A DNA stretch of 64,000 nucleotides from a virus. The stretch lies in IMG/VR virus record IMGVR_UViG_3300021440_000014, positions 1 through 64,000 of that record. The stretch is one strand, 5' to 3'. Positions within the stretch are counted from its first letter, which is position 1, and each line of letters starts with the position of its first letter. Below, one piece after another: positions 8,967 through 18,253 of the stretch. The translations under genes were made by a program, and so were the position numbers. Under the pieces are notes generated by a model that had not been told where the DNA came from, did not search any database, and was given only the letters and a program-made list of their open reading frames with translations.

Positions 8967-10145
8967 ATGCACATACTAGAAGCTTACGCTCTTTCATCTG
9001 GAAGGAAAATTAAAAAACCATTTATTGTAGAAAAGTTTTTCCCTCTTAATTTAGATAAGTATATAGTTATCCAACCATTCTCCAAGCCAAGCAAAAGCTA
9101 CGACTATTGGAATGATGTAATAGAGGAGATATATCCTATTTTACAACAAAACGGATACTCGATATTACAGATTGGAGCAAAAAACGAGCCTGCACTTAAG
9201 GGGTGCTATAATTTAGCGGGGCAAACTAATTTGGGTCAGGCTGCTTATTTAATTAGGAATTGCGAATTATTTCTAGGCGCGGACTCTTTCGGAGCACATA
9301 TAGCCAGTAGTTTTGGAAAGAAAATTGTCGCATTATACTCAAATAATTACGTTGAATGCGTTAAACCATTCTGGTCAACAAATGAAAATTCTATTCTTTT
9401 AGAGCCTGAAACAGGAAAGAAACCATCCTTTTCTTTTGAAGAAAACCCAAAGAGTATAAACAAAATACCTTCCGAAAAAATAGCAGAATCAGTAGTTAAG
9501 TTACTAGGTATAGATTATGAAAGTAAATACGAGACAATTTTTACTGGCTCCTTGTATCAAAACAAATATATAGAGACAATTCCCAATCAAGTAGTTAATA
9601 CTAAGGAAATCGGAATAGAGTCAATAGTCGTAAGAATGGATATGGTTTATAGCATAGACCATCTTGTTAATCAATTAAATTTATGCAAATGCTCAATCGT
9701 AACGGATAGAGAGATTGATATTAATTTAATTAAAGCTTTTAAAGATAGAATTAAAGAGCTTATCTTTGATGTCAAAAATGAAAAAGGATTTAGCGGCGAA
9801 TATCTATCAAGAATTCAAGAGCTAAATATACCTAATTTTTTACTTACCTCTCTTAAAGGAGACGATCTTAACAGAGTAAAATTAGAGTTTTTAGACTTCG
9901 GTAATATAAATGAGAAAAATGACCTTTCTTCTGTTCTAAAAGAATTAATTTCAAAATATCCAGATAAGAAATTATTTTATAAAAGCAATAAAATAACTTT
10001 AAGTGAAGGAATGATTTTTCAGTCTATTTTTGGCTTGAAAAATAATCTACCAGTTGCTAATATGAAATCTGAGATTCAAGAAGTTTCGCTTAATGAAGAT
10101 TTCATTGCGGAGATGGAAAATTTCAAAATTTTAATAGAAAAATAA
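8967..10145 (+). CDS. C-terminal half of GT9 glycosyltransferase
   Basis: The first ~180 residues match the C-terminal Rossmann half of GT9/heptosyltransferase enzymes: YIVIQPFSKPSKSY, ILQIGAKNEP, NLAGQTNLGQAAYLI and CELFLGADSFGAHIASSFGKKIVALY (the sugar-nucleotide site). The N-terminal half is at the end of the preceding ORF. The two are separated only by TAA-T-ATG, in different frames, with no residues obviously missing. The last ~200 residues are not recognised and may be a second domain. The clean junction suggests a real gene fission or a frameshift-linked pair rather than decay. Confidence 0.65.
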   Translation: MHILEAYALSSGRKIKKPFIVEKFFPLNLDKYIVIQPFSKPSKSYDYWNDVIEEIYPILQQNGYSILQIGAKNEPALKGCYNLAGQTNLGQAAYLIRNCELFLGADSFGAHIASSFGKKIVALYSNNYVECVKPFWSTNENSILLEPETGKKPSFSFEENPKSINKIPSEKIAESVVKLLGIDYESKYETIFTGSLYQNKYIETIPNQVVNTKEIGIESIVVRMDMVYSIDHLVNQLNLCKCSIVTDREIDINLIKAFKDRIKELIFDVKNEKGFSGEYLSRIQELNIPNFLLTSLKGDDLNRVKLEFLDFGNINEKNDLSSVLKELISKYPDKKLFYKSNKITLSEGMIFQSIFGLKNNLPVANMKSEIQEVSLNEDFIAEMENFKILIEK

Positions 10146-10146
10146 A

Positions 10147-10893
10147 ATGGAAAACAAATCACCAACATTTAATAGAGAAGCCAATGGGTTAGTATCCGGC
10201 GTAACGTATCAATTTAATCCAGACGGAACTGTAAACTGGAGGAAAATGATAAAACCAGAATTCCTAGTCCCAAATGAGGAGAGACTTTCTGCGCAGCAGT
10301 TAGAAAATCTATCAACTTTAAATGTTCAAGATTTGAAGGATGAGCAGGTGCTTATACTTTTGGGCGGGATAAAGGAGCTTGCCTTCTTAAGAGGTTTTAC
10401 CTCTGTTAATTATCAAGTTCATGCGGCAACAAGAGAATATATCTGCGTTCAATGCAATATTATGTGGATGCCTCATTTTGAAACTCAAAATTATTGTGTC
10501 AGTTCTTCCGCATTAGCCGACGCTCATGTAGATAATACTAATAGAATGGGCTTGGATTTCTTAGCTTCTATAGCAGAGAACAGAGCATTTGTAAGAGCCG
10601 TAAGAAATTTCCTTAGAATAAATATAGTCGGTAAAGACGAAATGAAAAACAGAAGAGAGGCTACAGAAAACATAAATTCAATAAACCAATCTACATCAAG
10701 TTCTGGACCGGCAGTTTTAGATGAATACGGTTTCCTTTCCGATTTACTAGAAAAGAAGTCTATTACATTCGACAAGGTAAGAGCTAGGCTAGTAAGAGAA
10801 GGAGTCGAATCCGCTGATACCTTCCAGACGGTTAAAGATATTCCCGCTCCAGAGGTTTATAAGCTTATAGAAGCATTAAAGAAGCTTAAGTGA
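10147..10893 (+). CDS. Hypothetical; possible Rad52/ERF-like annealing protein
   Basis: A 248-residue protein I do not firmly recognise. A helical stretch, LDFLASIAENRAFVRAVRNFLRI near residues 135-158, resembles the 'AET/ENRA..RA.R' helix of single-strand annealing proteins (Rad52, ERF and RecT relatives). Two cysteines lie in YICVQCNIMW. A Ser-rich linker leads to a C-terminal helical region. It is the last + strand gene of the replication cluster, and its last 8 bases overlap the convergent gene at 10886. A recombination role is plausible from position and the helix, but a structural or unrelated role cannot be excluded. Confidence 0.4.
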   Translation: MENKSPTFNREANGLVSGVTYQFNPDGTVNWRKMIKPEFLVPNEERLSAQQLENLSTLNVQDLKDEQVLILLGGIKELAFLRGFTSVNYQVHAATREYICVQCNIMWMPHFETQNYCVSSSALADAHVDNTNRMGLDFLASIAENRAFVRAVRNFLRINIVGKDEMKNRREATENINSINQSTSSSGPAVLDEYGFLSDLLEKKSITFDKVRARLVREGVESADTFQTVKDIPAPEVYKLIEALKKLK

Positions 10894-11251
10894 TTGAGTT
10901 CTCTATCACTGTAAAAATAGCATTTACTCTGCCAGTTTGAGGGGATCTAATAGTTATTGCATCATCTGCGTTAAGGGCTACGAAATCCTGAAGAGCGGAA
11001 ACAACAGAGTATCCTGTGGAAATTCCGCTTATCATTAATGGGTAGGTAGAAAAGTTTACATTACTACTCGAAGTGCCCAAGCCAACCGCATTCCAGTCTT
11101 CTAAATAAATATTAACATAGGCTGACTGATTCGTTTCGTTCGCTAAAGAAATTTGTTTCACTAAAGCGGTTTTATCTACTGGACACTTATATCCAGTTAA
11201 AGGAGAAAATCCTGACAAGAAAATTGGAACTGTTTTATATTCTGATGGCAT
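10886..11251 (-). CDS. Small virion-type protein, hypothetical
   Basis: A 121-residue protein with beta-rich composition. The pattern PVDKTALVKQISLANETNQSAYVNIYLED is like small phage structural proteins that carry a 'values and units' beta-sandwich. It is the last gene of the leftward operon that starts at 17657, directly after the IPT-repeat protein. It ends in an 8-base tail-to-tail overlap with the + strand gene at 10147. Role unknown; a tail or fibre accessory is the best guess from context. Confidence 0.5.
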   Translation of the reverse strand: MPSEYKTVPIFLSGFSPLTGYKCPVDKTALVKQISLANETNQSAYVNIYLEDWNAVGLGTSSSNVNFSTYPLMISGISTGYSVVSALQDFVALNADDAITIRSPQTGRVNAIFTVIENSIT

Positions 11252-11255
11252 ATTT

Positions 11256-14200
11256 TTAAGAGAAAACGTAAATTTTTGTTTCTAAATCATTTAAATTAGA
11301 TACATCGTAGTAGTCATATACCTTTACACCGCTATAAAGACCAGTGATACCAGCAGTATTTAAAATACATAAATCATACGTTTTATCTGTTAAACTTGTT
11401 AAAGTTGGTATGGTGAATTTTATACTTTCGGTATTAGTAGCGGGACTGCCCCAGCTTGTATTAGGACTATGAACTACGCAGTCGTATCTATTTCCAAATG
11501 CATCTCTTAAAAAGCCGCTTGTTATAGCTTGAAAGTTTTGACCGCTTAAGGTAATATTAGTTCCAGTAAATATAGACATTTTTCTTGGATTAGGAGAAAT
11601 ATTACTAAAATATGGTTGTTTAAGATAAGATATAGAAGTCTCTGATGTTTTTGGGTATGGCAGGTTTATATCTCCAATTCCATTAGAAAGCCAATCTTGA
11701 CGCCTTAGTTTTATTTCGGCATCTTCGACAATTACATCGACTATATTGCCTAGTATTCCTGTTATTAATTTATCAGATACGGCTTTAAAGCTCTGAATAT
11801 TGCTAAATTCAGATGACAATAAATATTTTCCTGATAAAATTACATTTTCTACCCTTTTAAGGTTAGTTCCAGAAATAGATATCAACGTATTAAAGCTTCC
11901 TATTCTTGGCGAGAATCCGCTTATAGTAGAAATGCCACCAGTAATTCTTATTCCACTTATAAATTTAGCACCAGAAAATTCAGAAGATATATTAGAATTA
12001 AAATCTGTCCATCCACTAAATATAGGATATAAATTTCCAGTTCCGTAAAATTGGCCATTTATATAGCCCGTAATTTTTACATAATTTAACGATTGCTCAT
12101 CATAGCCAAAAGACAAATCTGAGTATTTATCTATTATATTAAAATGTTCTCCGCTTCCACTTACCAAGAAGCCAGTAACTTCATATCCATTTATCAATTT
12201 AAATGAGAATTGAGAACCTATGAATGAATTACCAGTTAAAGTAGATGAAATTATTTTAGGTAAAGGATTAAAAACTATATTTGAATTTCTAAATTTGTTA
12301 TTTCCACTTACAGAAATATAATCTGTAACAATTCCATAGGGAACATAAGTGGTAGCTAATTCAGAATTTACTATATTAGTTCCGGTAGACGAAATAAGAT
12401 TTCCATCGTATTTTTTAAAATAAAAATTACATCCTGAAAAATTTTCGCCACTTAAAGTTAGAATTTCGCTTGGAAGAGCTTTAGATGGGTATACTCCAGT
12501 TACTTTAGGAGGGTAGAGAATAGTAATTGAGCCGCTTGTCCCTGTTTCAAATCCTTTGTTTCTTAAATAAACTCTCTGAGAGATAGCACCATTAGGAACA
12601 AAAGTATACAGAGTATTTCCAGATGAATAAAAATTTGAGACTGTAAATAAACCGCTTCTTCCGCTAAAAACTATTCCTGTAACGTAGTTTAAATAATTTC
12701 CAGAGAAAGTAAGAGCTTCCGATACTACGACTGGATTTGGATAGTAGCTATTAATAACAGGAGAAGGAGGAACAACGATTAAATATCCGCTACTAACGCT
12801 TTCGCCCATTGCATTTTTAACTTTTATATAAGAGTTTAAAATACCAGAAGGAATCTGAATGTTTATACCTGTATCATTTACAGAAGTAAAATTAGCAGAC
12901 TGATCATTTAGCGAAACTCCTGTTACTAAATCAAATCCAGTTCCATATATTGAGATACTGCTTCCCCAAAGCCCCGATAATGGAGAAAATCCAGATATTG
13001 AAGGCTTGTCTACATAAGAGAATACTCCTGTCGAAACGATAATAGAATTACCATTGTTTATTATTATATTATTGTTTTTTACATATCTTCCGGGGACAGA
13101 TATATCCAAATAGGCATTATTGTCAGATCCAGTTATAGGGTAAACAGGTATATAATTTAAACTATTAAAATAAATAACTGAATCTAAATATAGGTTAGAT
13201 CCAGATATTCTCAATGTATCATTCTCTTGCCCGTATCCGTAAAATCCACTTATAGTAGGCGCACCCTTCAAATGAAAGACGTTATATCCAGACCCTATAC
13301 CACCAGAAGCGAAGACCTTAATAGAAACTTTTCCCTCATTAAATGGCAAAGCTCCACTGTATAAATTTGGGACATTTAAATATATTGTATTATTAAGCGA
13401 GCTACTGCTAAACGCTCCTGTATTCGAAACCGTAAATTTGCCCGTGCCTTGGCAAAAGTCTATACCAGTTACGTTTTTGAAATTAGAGCCATAAATTATT
13501 AAATTATTTAATACATTACCTGAAGAAGGATAAACATTGCTTACTACTGGAGTTGGCGGAATAATATTTAAACTAAAAGAGGACGGATGAAAATCGTAAG
13601 TATTAGATTTTAATATATTAACCGGACCAGAAGAGGCATTTTCTGGCACTGAACCAGTTAATTTAATTGAATTTATTACTTTAAATTCTCCAGTAGCACC
13701 ATTGAAAGAAACATAGCATGAGTTATTTACTGAATTATAATGAATTATATCAGTAAGGAAGTTAGAGCCGGATATTGTCAATGCGTCTCCAGTGCTCGCG
13801 TTTCTTCTGTCTAGCCCAGAGATGTAAGCAAATGGCTGAATTTTATCTGAGCTTAAACATGTAAGACCACTCTGGGCAAATAATTTTATGAAACCTTTAG
13901 TATTTCCACTAGGCAATGAGAAAGAAATACCAGAGTTAGAAAGAACACTGAAAGATGAAACATTTAAATTGTTTACTGTTATACCTGTTACTCCAGAAAA
14001 AGCATACCCTCTTACATTTATAATTGAGTTTGGAAGTCCTGTTAAAGGGTAAAAGCCGGTAATAATAGGAGATGGAACAAATAAAAATTTAGAATATGAA
14101 GTTAAATTTCTGGAAGCCGATTCAATTCTAACTCTACCCCATGCAGAATCCTTAGGAACAGTTACAAAAATGTTTTTATTTACTTCTCTAAAATCTCCTG

Positions 14201-14291
14201 AAGCCTCCCCAGCGAAAACCACAGCACTTATCTGGAAAAGCCCGCTGCCAGTTATGCTTATTGTTTCATTTATATTTCCGGTCGTTACCAT
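11256..14291 (-). CDS. IPT/TIG-repeat protein, probable tail surface adhesin
   Basis: A 1,011-residue protein made mostly of tandem Ig-like IPT/TIG domains, perhaps nine or ten. The unit signature recurs: a 'sGfyPltG..ns.i.i.G.nf..vtgi' opening (ISGFYGYGQENDTLRISGSN, ISGFSPLSGLWGSSISIYGT, VTGVYPSKALPSEILTLSGE). There is no signal peptide. IPT domains in phages decorate tails and capsids and can bind carbohydrate; adhesion is inferred. A good Shine-Dalgarno (AGGAG, with GGAGG further up) precedes the ATG. It sits directly after three tail-tube-like genes in one operon and is likely displayed on the virion. Confidence 0.7.
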   Translation of the reverse strand: MVTTGNINETISITGSGLFQISAVVFAGEASGDFREVNKNIFVTVPKDSAWGRVRIESASRNLTSYSKFLFVPSPIITGFYPLTGLPNSIINVRGYAFSGVTGITVNNLNVSSFSVLSNSGISFSLPSGNTKGFIKLFAQSGLTCLSSDKIQPFAYISGLDRRNASTGDALTISGSNFLTDIIHYNSVNNSCYVSFNGATGEFKVINSIKLTGSVPENASSGPVNILKSNTYDFHPSSFSLNIIPPTPVVSNVYPSSGNVLNNLIIYGSNFKNVTGIDFCQGTGKFTVSNTGAFSSSSLNNTIYLNVPNLYSGALPFNEGKVSIKVFASGGIGSGYNVFHLKGAPTISGFYGYGQENDTLRISGSNLYLDSVIYFNSLNYIPVYPITGSDNNAYLDISVPGRYVKNNNIIINNGNSIIVSTGVFSYVDKPSISGFSPLSGLWGSSISIYGTGFDLVTGVSLNDQSANFTSVNDTGINIQIPSGILNSYIKVKNAMGESVSSGYLIVVPPSPVINSYYPNPVVVSEALTFSGNYLNYVTGIVFSGRSGLFTVSNFYSSGNTLYTFVPNGAISQRVYLRNKGFETGTSGSITILYPPKVTGVYPSKALPSEILTLSGENFSGCNFYFKKYDGNLISSTGTNIVNSELATTYVPYGIVTDYISVSGNNKFRNSNIVFNPLPKIISSTLTGNSFIGSQFSFKLINGYEVTGFLVSGSGEHFNIIDKYSDLSFGYDEQSLNYVKITGYINGQFYGTGNLYPIFSGWTDFNSNISSEFSGAKFISGIRITGGISTISGFSPRIGSFNTLISISGTNLKRVENVILSGKYLLSSEFSNIQSFKAVSDKLITGILGNIVDVIVEDAEIKLRRQDWLSNGIGDINLPYPKTSETSISYLKQPYFSNISPNPRKMSIFTGTNITLSGQNFQAITSGFLRDAFGNRYDCVVHSPNTSWGSPATNTESIKFTIPTLTSLTDKTYDLCILNTAGITGLYSGVKVYDYYDVSNLNDLETKIYVFS

Positions 14292-14292
14292 A

Positions 14293-15339
14293 TTAAAATT
14301 CTCCTATACCTCCATTATCGATAGATATATACTCGTCAGAAGTATCCCTTCCTCTTGTCGTTATAACTGTTATCTTTCCAGATGGATAAACTGAATTTAT
14401 AGAAAACCTTATGTAAGGTATGTTTTTTATTTTTACAAATAAAGCACTTGCCATTTTTTCCTGACCATATAAAACAGAGACGAATCCATCTAAATTACTT
14501 CCAGAAACTAAAATTGGCTCATTAATTACTGGATTAAGCTTCGAAAAACCTGATATTTCGGGACCGTAGTTATTTATATTTTCCTGAGTTAAAGTATAAG
14601 ATGATTCCAAAACACTGTTTTGGCCAACAGAAAGATTTCTGGCGGCAAGATTACCTGATACAAAAATATCGTCTACTTCTTCTTTGTATTTATTGCATAT
14701 TGAAACAGATATATATCCTTCTGCGCCAGAATATCCTATTCTTTTGTCTAACTCGTTACAGCTTATCTCGCAAACGGATTGTTTTTTAGATGGGAGAACT
14801 GAGTTCGGCCCTACAACGCCTTTATTGTATAAATCATCACGAAAATCAGCAGAATTTTCAACGCTTGATTTCCAAGATATTTTTCTAATACCAGATGAAG
14901 AAACAAAATTTGAATCGATAACACAGTCAGAAAAATTTAAGAAATTTGGTCTTGAAATTCTTTCTCTATTTGGAGCAAAACTTCCATTAAGATCTCCCCA
15001 AAATATTATTTCTGCACTTGCTTTAACGGGTGAATTTGGTATAAAATCAATCAAGTAAGAAGACACGAATCCTGACTCAAAATATAGTCCACCAAAATTA
15101 CATTTTACAGGAATAGAAGAGTTAGATAATAGGTTATTTTTAACGAAATCATTTCCAGTTAAATAATATGAAACAGACAATGTTCCATTTACGTCCGTGT
15201 TCCCTACAACATAAGTTGGGTCGTTATAACCAACGAGAACGTTACTTGAAAGGGCATTCCTGCAAGAAATTGAAGCTTCCTCCACGAATAGGGGCGAATC
15301 ATTAATAGTGATTTTACATTGTTTCGAAGAGTAAAACAT
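14293..15339 (-). CDS. Tail-tube-like protein with C-terminal Ig/IPT-like domain
   Basis: A 348-residue protein related to the downstream and upstream neighbours and, more distantly, to the large tail-tube proteins at 37590 and 38986. Shared landmarks: an N-terminal 'C.itInd.pl...asIs...' strand, and a mid-domain FVSSYLIDFIPNSPVKASAEIIFWGDLNG that aligns with ISNFSTE.SVGNFPTT in the large tubes. The last ~80 residues (PVINEPILVSGSNLDG...) look like a single IPT-like domain. AAAGGAG lies 9-10 bases before the neighbouring start at 16157's operon mate boundary, so translation is coupled. Probable minor tail-tube or tail-tip ring protein; exact role unknown. Confidence 0.5.
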   Translation of the reverse strand: MFYSSKQCKITINDSPLFVEEASISCRNALSSNVLVGYNDPTYVVGNTDVNGTLSVSYYLTGNDFVKNNLLSNSSIPVKCNFGGLYFESGFVSSYLIDFIPNSPVKASAEIIFWGDLNGSFAPNRERISRPNFLNFSDCVIDSNFVSSSGIRKISWKSSVENSADFRDDLYNKGVVGPNSVLPSKKQSVCEISCNELDKRIGYSGAEGYISVSICNKYKEEVDDIFVSGNLAARNLSVGQNSVLESSYTLTQENINNYGPEISGFSKLNPVINEPILVSGSNLDGFVSVLYGQEKMASALFVKIKNIPYIRFSINSVYPSGKITVITTRGRDTSDEYISIDNGGIGEF

Positions 15340-16157
15340 TAGAAGCTCCTTTCTAAATTTATCTCGGTAACAACGTAATTATTAACAGATGAATTCATTT
15401 TTGATTCTGTTACGTATGAATCTTTGAAATCCATAGAAATTCTTTCCGCGAAATCTGTTCCATAATTACTAATATTCGATATCGAGACACTATCTACATT
15501 GCCGGATAAAGGAATAATAGAATTATTATTTAAATTACCAGAGAAATTGATTTCTAGGAATTTTTCTTTAATTAATGAGATCGTTTCATTTCCTTCCAAA
15601 AAGATTATATCGCTTGGACTCTTTCCCCCTATAGTAAACACTGGCTGATAATTTAATTCACAAGAGTATGAAAAACCATAGGTGCTTTGGAATCCAGTAT
15701 GTCCATAGTCTACATTTATAGCCCAAGAATGTAAAAATTTTGATTCATTATTATCGTAGTCTATTACTCCTCTTTTCTTTGATATTTTTCCAGATATAGG
15801 GTAAAAAGTAGTAAAAGAAACACTTGCTGCCGCAGGCTCATTAGGCGAAAAATTCAAACTGTAGCTTTTTATTAAAGCAGGGCATTTTAGTCCGCCTATA
15901 TCTATGTTCAAGAAAGAGACTTCAAACGGATTTGATTTTATTTTTTGTATCTCTAATAGATTTATATCATCTACTTTTGGTATATAATTTATTTCTATAT
16001 CAGATGTAATAACTGATTCTGGGCTTCTAACTGAAGAATTATAGTATCCAATTGGAGAAAGGTTCGCGAGCGAGCTTTTCTGGCTTATAGACGCAGAGTT
16101 GGCTATCAACCCTGTTCCATTGATTACGACATCACAATCTGAGAAATTTATAGCCAT
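15339..16157 (-). CDS. Tail-tube-like protein (minor paralogue)
   Basis: A 272-residue paralogue of the two neighbours: FSDCDVVINGTGLIANSASIS at the start parallels the gene at 14293, and IKSYSLNFSPNEPAAASVSF matches the tail-tube strand pattern seen in five proteins of the window. The second half repeats the same fold type (HSWAINVDYGHTG...). It ends by a one-base stop/start overlap (TAATG) with 14293-15339, whose own Shine-Dalgarno AAAGGAG lies inside this gene's end. No extra decoration domain is visible. Probably a minor tube or tube-tip component; function inferred from family resemblance only. Confidence 0.5.
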   Translation of the reverse strand: MAINFSDCDVVINGTGLIANSASISQKSSLANLSPIGYYNSSVRSPESVITSDIEINYIPKVDDINLLEIQKIKSNPFEVSFLNIDIGGLKCPALIKSYSLNFSPNEPAAASVSFTTFYPISGKISKKRGVIDYDNNESKFLHSWAINVDYGHTGFQSTYGFSYSCELNYQPVFTIGGKSPSDIIFLEGNETISLIKEKFLEINFSGNLNNNSIIPLSGNVDSVSISNISNYGTDFAERISMDFKDSYVTESKMNSSVNNYVVTEINLERSF

Positions 16158-16163
16158 ATTTTA

Positions 16164-17657
16164 TTATAAATAAGAAATATCCTGTTTCTCATAACTGGCT
16201 TCGTAATGCTGAAATACTTCTTCACTACTTAATATCTTTGAGTAAATAGATACTTTATCGATATAGCCTTTAAAAATTACAGAGGCAAAAGTATTGCCTA
16301 TGTATAAAACTGGCATAGATAAATTACTACGAGTTATGGGGCATGATATGGTATTATTATACTGTCCATTTACGTATAAATCTATTTTACCTATTTCGGC
16401 ATTAAGACAGAAAGCATAGTGAACCCACGTATTATCTTGCGGAGAGACTCCCAAATCATAATCTACTCCATCAAGCCTAAAATGAAGGTTAGTCATTGTA
16501 TCTCCTATGACAATCGAAGGCCCACTCGAATCAGTTCCCCAAGAAAATAAGCCGCTTCCAGCAACTAATGCTCCATTTAAGTAGTCGCTGCTATAAAACC
16601 AGCCGCATATTGTGATTTTGTCAGAATTATGGGGGATAGAAGATAATGAATATGCATAGCTATTTGAACTATTGCCAAAAATTACTCTACCTGTTTCTGG
16701 ATCATTTAGGTTATTAAAAAGATAAAAATCTACATCTTTATTATAAACTAAATTTTTCCAAGTTAAATAAGAGTAAAAACTAGAATCATTTTGAGCGTCA
16801 AGAAAAAGAACTAAATCCTTGTTAGGTATATATTTTTTTGAATTGACAAATCCCCTATAAGTCAATGTAACAGTAGAGATAGTCTCTGAATCCCCAGAAT
16901 AGTCTTCTTTTATAAGTAACATATCTTCAAACTGAAAAGATGATAAGGCGTTAGATTTGTTGGTTTCATACAAATCTAAAGTAACGTTTGACTGCCTTTT
17001 CGTAAAGGGATAGTTTTTTAAGTTATATGCCTCATACTGTGCCGCACTTATAGTTACTGAAAAATTTACAGAAATTGGCCAATTTGTGTCCACTCTTTTG
17101 GGCGCGAAAGTTCCTAATATGTAATCAGCCCGTCTATTCACTATTATTTCTAAAGAATAAGAAAGAACGTGATCTGTAGAAAAATCATTTGTAGAGAAGG
17201 AAATACTTAAATCTTCTGACGAAGAATCTTTCACATCGTCTTCAGATGATATGAGATTTTGAGCTTCTTCGTATGATATTTTTCCAACATCTCCAAAAAC
17301 TGAGAAATCAGCAGAGATTTTAGGGGATTCACCTATTTGACACGAAGATGAGTATCTAGTAAGGTATCCACTAATGAATCCATAGTTATTCGTTACATTG
17401 TTTTTGTTAAAAATGATTATACCGTCTACAGGGTTAACTCCAGTATAAGATTTTAATGGGTCTACCGATACTAGATTGCAATTAACAGTAAAAGACCCAT
17501 TTTTCGGGCCAGAAACGTTGAAACTTGAGTTATCTGCGCCCAAAGAAGAGACATCTACTGCATTTACGGGGTTGCTAAAAGAAACATTTTGAACTCCTCT
17601 TACCCTTGAAGAGTTCAAATACAAGTATTGACTTTCTCTTCTAATATAATTAGACAT
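16164..17657 (-). CDS. Tail-tube-like protein fused to LamG/concanavalin-like domain
   Basis: A 497-residue protein. The first ~290 residues hold two tail-tube-like halves (VRGVQNVSFSNPVNAVDVSSL; YLTRYSSSCQIGESPKISAD; then VLSYSLEIIVNRRADYILG). The last ~200 residues are a LamG/laminin-G-like jelly roll with typical strands (ITICGWFYSSDYLNG, HYAFCLNAEIGKIDLYVNGQ, GYIDKVSIYSKILSSEEV), a common carbohydrate-binding fold. The ATG at 17657 is preferred over an upstream TTG at 17675 because AAGG repeats precede it and a GTGTAA motif lies just upstream. First gene of a leftward operon. Probably a tail-tube ring that exposes a glycan-binding domain. Confidence 0.6.
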   Translation of the reverse strand: MSNYIRRESQYLYLNSSRVRGVQNVSFSNPVNAVDVSSLGADNSSFNVSGPKNGSFTVNCNLVSVDPLKSYTGVNPVDGIIIFNKNNVTNNYGFISGYLTRYSSSCQIGESPKISADFSVFGDVGKISYEEAQNLISSEDDVKDSSSEDLSISFSTNDFSTDHVLSYSLEIIVNRRADYILGTFAPKRVDTNWPISVNFSVTISAAQYEAYNLKNYPFTKRQSNVTLDLYETNKSNALSSFQFEDMLLIKEDYSGDSETISTVTLTYRGFVNSKKYIPNKDLVLFLDAQNDSSFYSYLTWKNLVYNKDVDFYLFNNLNDPETGRVIFGNSSNSYAYSLSSIPHNSDKITICGWFYSSDYLNGALVAGSGLFSWGTDSSGPSIVIGDTMTNLHFRLDGVDYDLGVSPQDNTWVHYAFCLNAEIGKIDLYVNGQYNNTISCPITRSNLSMPVLYIGNTFASVIFKGYIDKVSIYSKILSSEEVFQHYEASYEKQDISYL

Positions 17658-17680
17658 ACCTTGAACCTTTAGCAATTATA

Positions 17681-17687
17681 TTTACAC
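17681..17687 (-). promoter_or_regulatory. GTGTAA motif, candidate late promoter for 17657-10886 operon
   Basis: GTGTAAA on the - strand, followed by TATAA, 24 bases upstream of the ATG at 17657. It faces the + strand copy at 17705-17711, giving a divergent pair and a TTTACAC...GTGTAAA inverted repeat. Promoter role is inferred from repeated placement of the motif upstream of operons. Confidence 0.5.
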
Positions 17688-17704
17688 TATAAACTATTTT
17701 ATTG

Positions 17705-17711
17705 GTGTAAA
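17705..17711 (+). promoter_or_regulatory. GTGTAA motif, candidate late promoter for tail-tip operon
   Basis: GTGTAAA 19 bases before the ATG at 17731, the only + strand copy found upstream of an operon. It is followed by AGGAATAAGG at 17719-17728, which also follows the motif before the tape-measure gene on the other strand. Confidence 0.5.
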
Positions 17712-17730
17712 ATAAATAAGGAATAAGGCA

Positions 17731-18252
17731 ATGGACTCTATATTTAACATTGAGGAATGGGAGGCTAATAAAGTCTATTACAAAAACAGTATAGTAATAG
17801 ATAGTGGAACTATTTATTATGCATTAAAAACCCATTCATCTTCCATATTCGATAGAGTGAATAATTTTGGCGGTGTCCTAACTATTGGTCAAACTGAACT
17901 GCCAAATTTCATTTGGAAGCCCTCTTATGGTTCTAAAGCCTCTTTTGCGCCTCCAGTAAGGACAATTAAAATGGGGGATGGATACGAGCAAAATTACGCC
18001 GCAAATATAAAAAAAATAATCATAGAGCATGATTTAATTTTTGAGAATAGGAACGATCTAGAAGCGATGGCAATATATCATTTTCTATGGTCAAGGAACG
18101 GTAAAGACGTATTTTATTGGGAGCAACATTCTCAATTCTCTAAAATCTCCACTTTTATAGCAAAAGATATAGTTTTCCAAAGGAATTTCTTTAACAATAA
18201 TTCTATAAATGTCAAATTTATGGAAAAGCCAAGTTACCAAACTATTTTCTAG
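17731..18252 (+). CDS. Minor tail protein M-like, first copy
   Basis: First gene of a lambda-order tail-tip operon. The 173-residue protein has two parts. Residues 1 to about 45 (WEANKVYYKNSIVIDSGTIY) follow the W..Y..GdiV.y.g..Y pattern of chitin-binding-type (CBM5/12-like) modules. The rest matches lambda gpM-type minor tail proteins (FIWKPSYGSKASFAPPVRTI, KMGDGYEQNYAANI, HFLWSRNGKDVFYW). gpM-like proteins join the tube to the tail tip. A paralogue follows directly. AAGG repeats before the ATG serve as the ribosome-binding site. Confidence 0.65.
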   Translation: MDSIFNIEEWEANKVYYKNSIVIDSGTIYYALKTHSSSIFDRVNNFGGVLTIGQTELPNFIWKPSYGSKASFAPPVRTIKMGDGYEQNYAANIKKIIIEHDLIFENRNDLEAMAIYHFLWSRNGKDVFYWEQHSQFSKISTFIAKDIVFQRNFFNNNSINVKFMEKPSYQTIF

Positions 18253-18253
18253 T

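Noticed and set aside
10894-17680. + strand ORFs (11800, 14170, 14601, 14684) as genes
   Set aside because: All lie wholly inside strong - strand genes with Shine-Dalgarno sites and recognisable domains, and their products have no sensible motifs.
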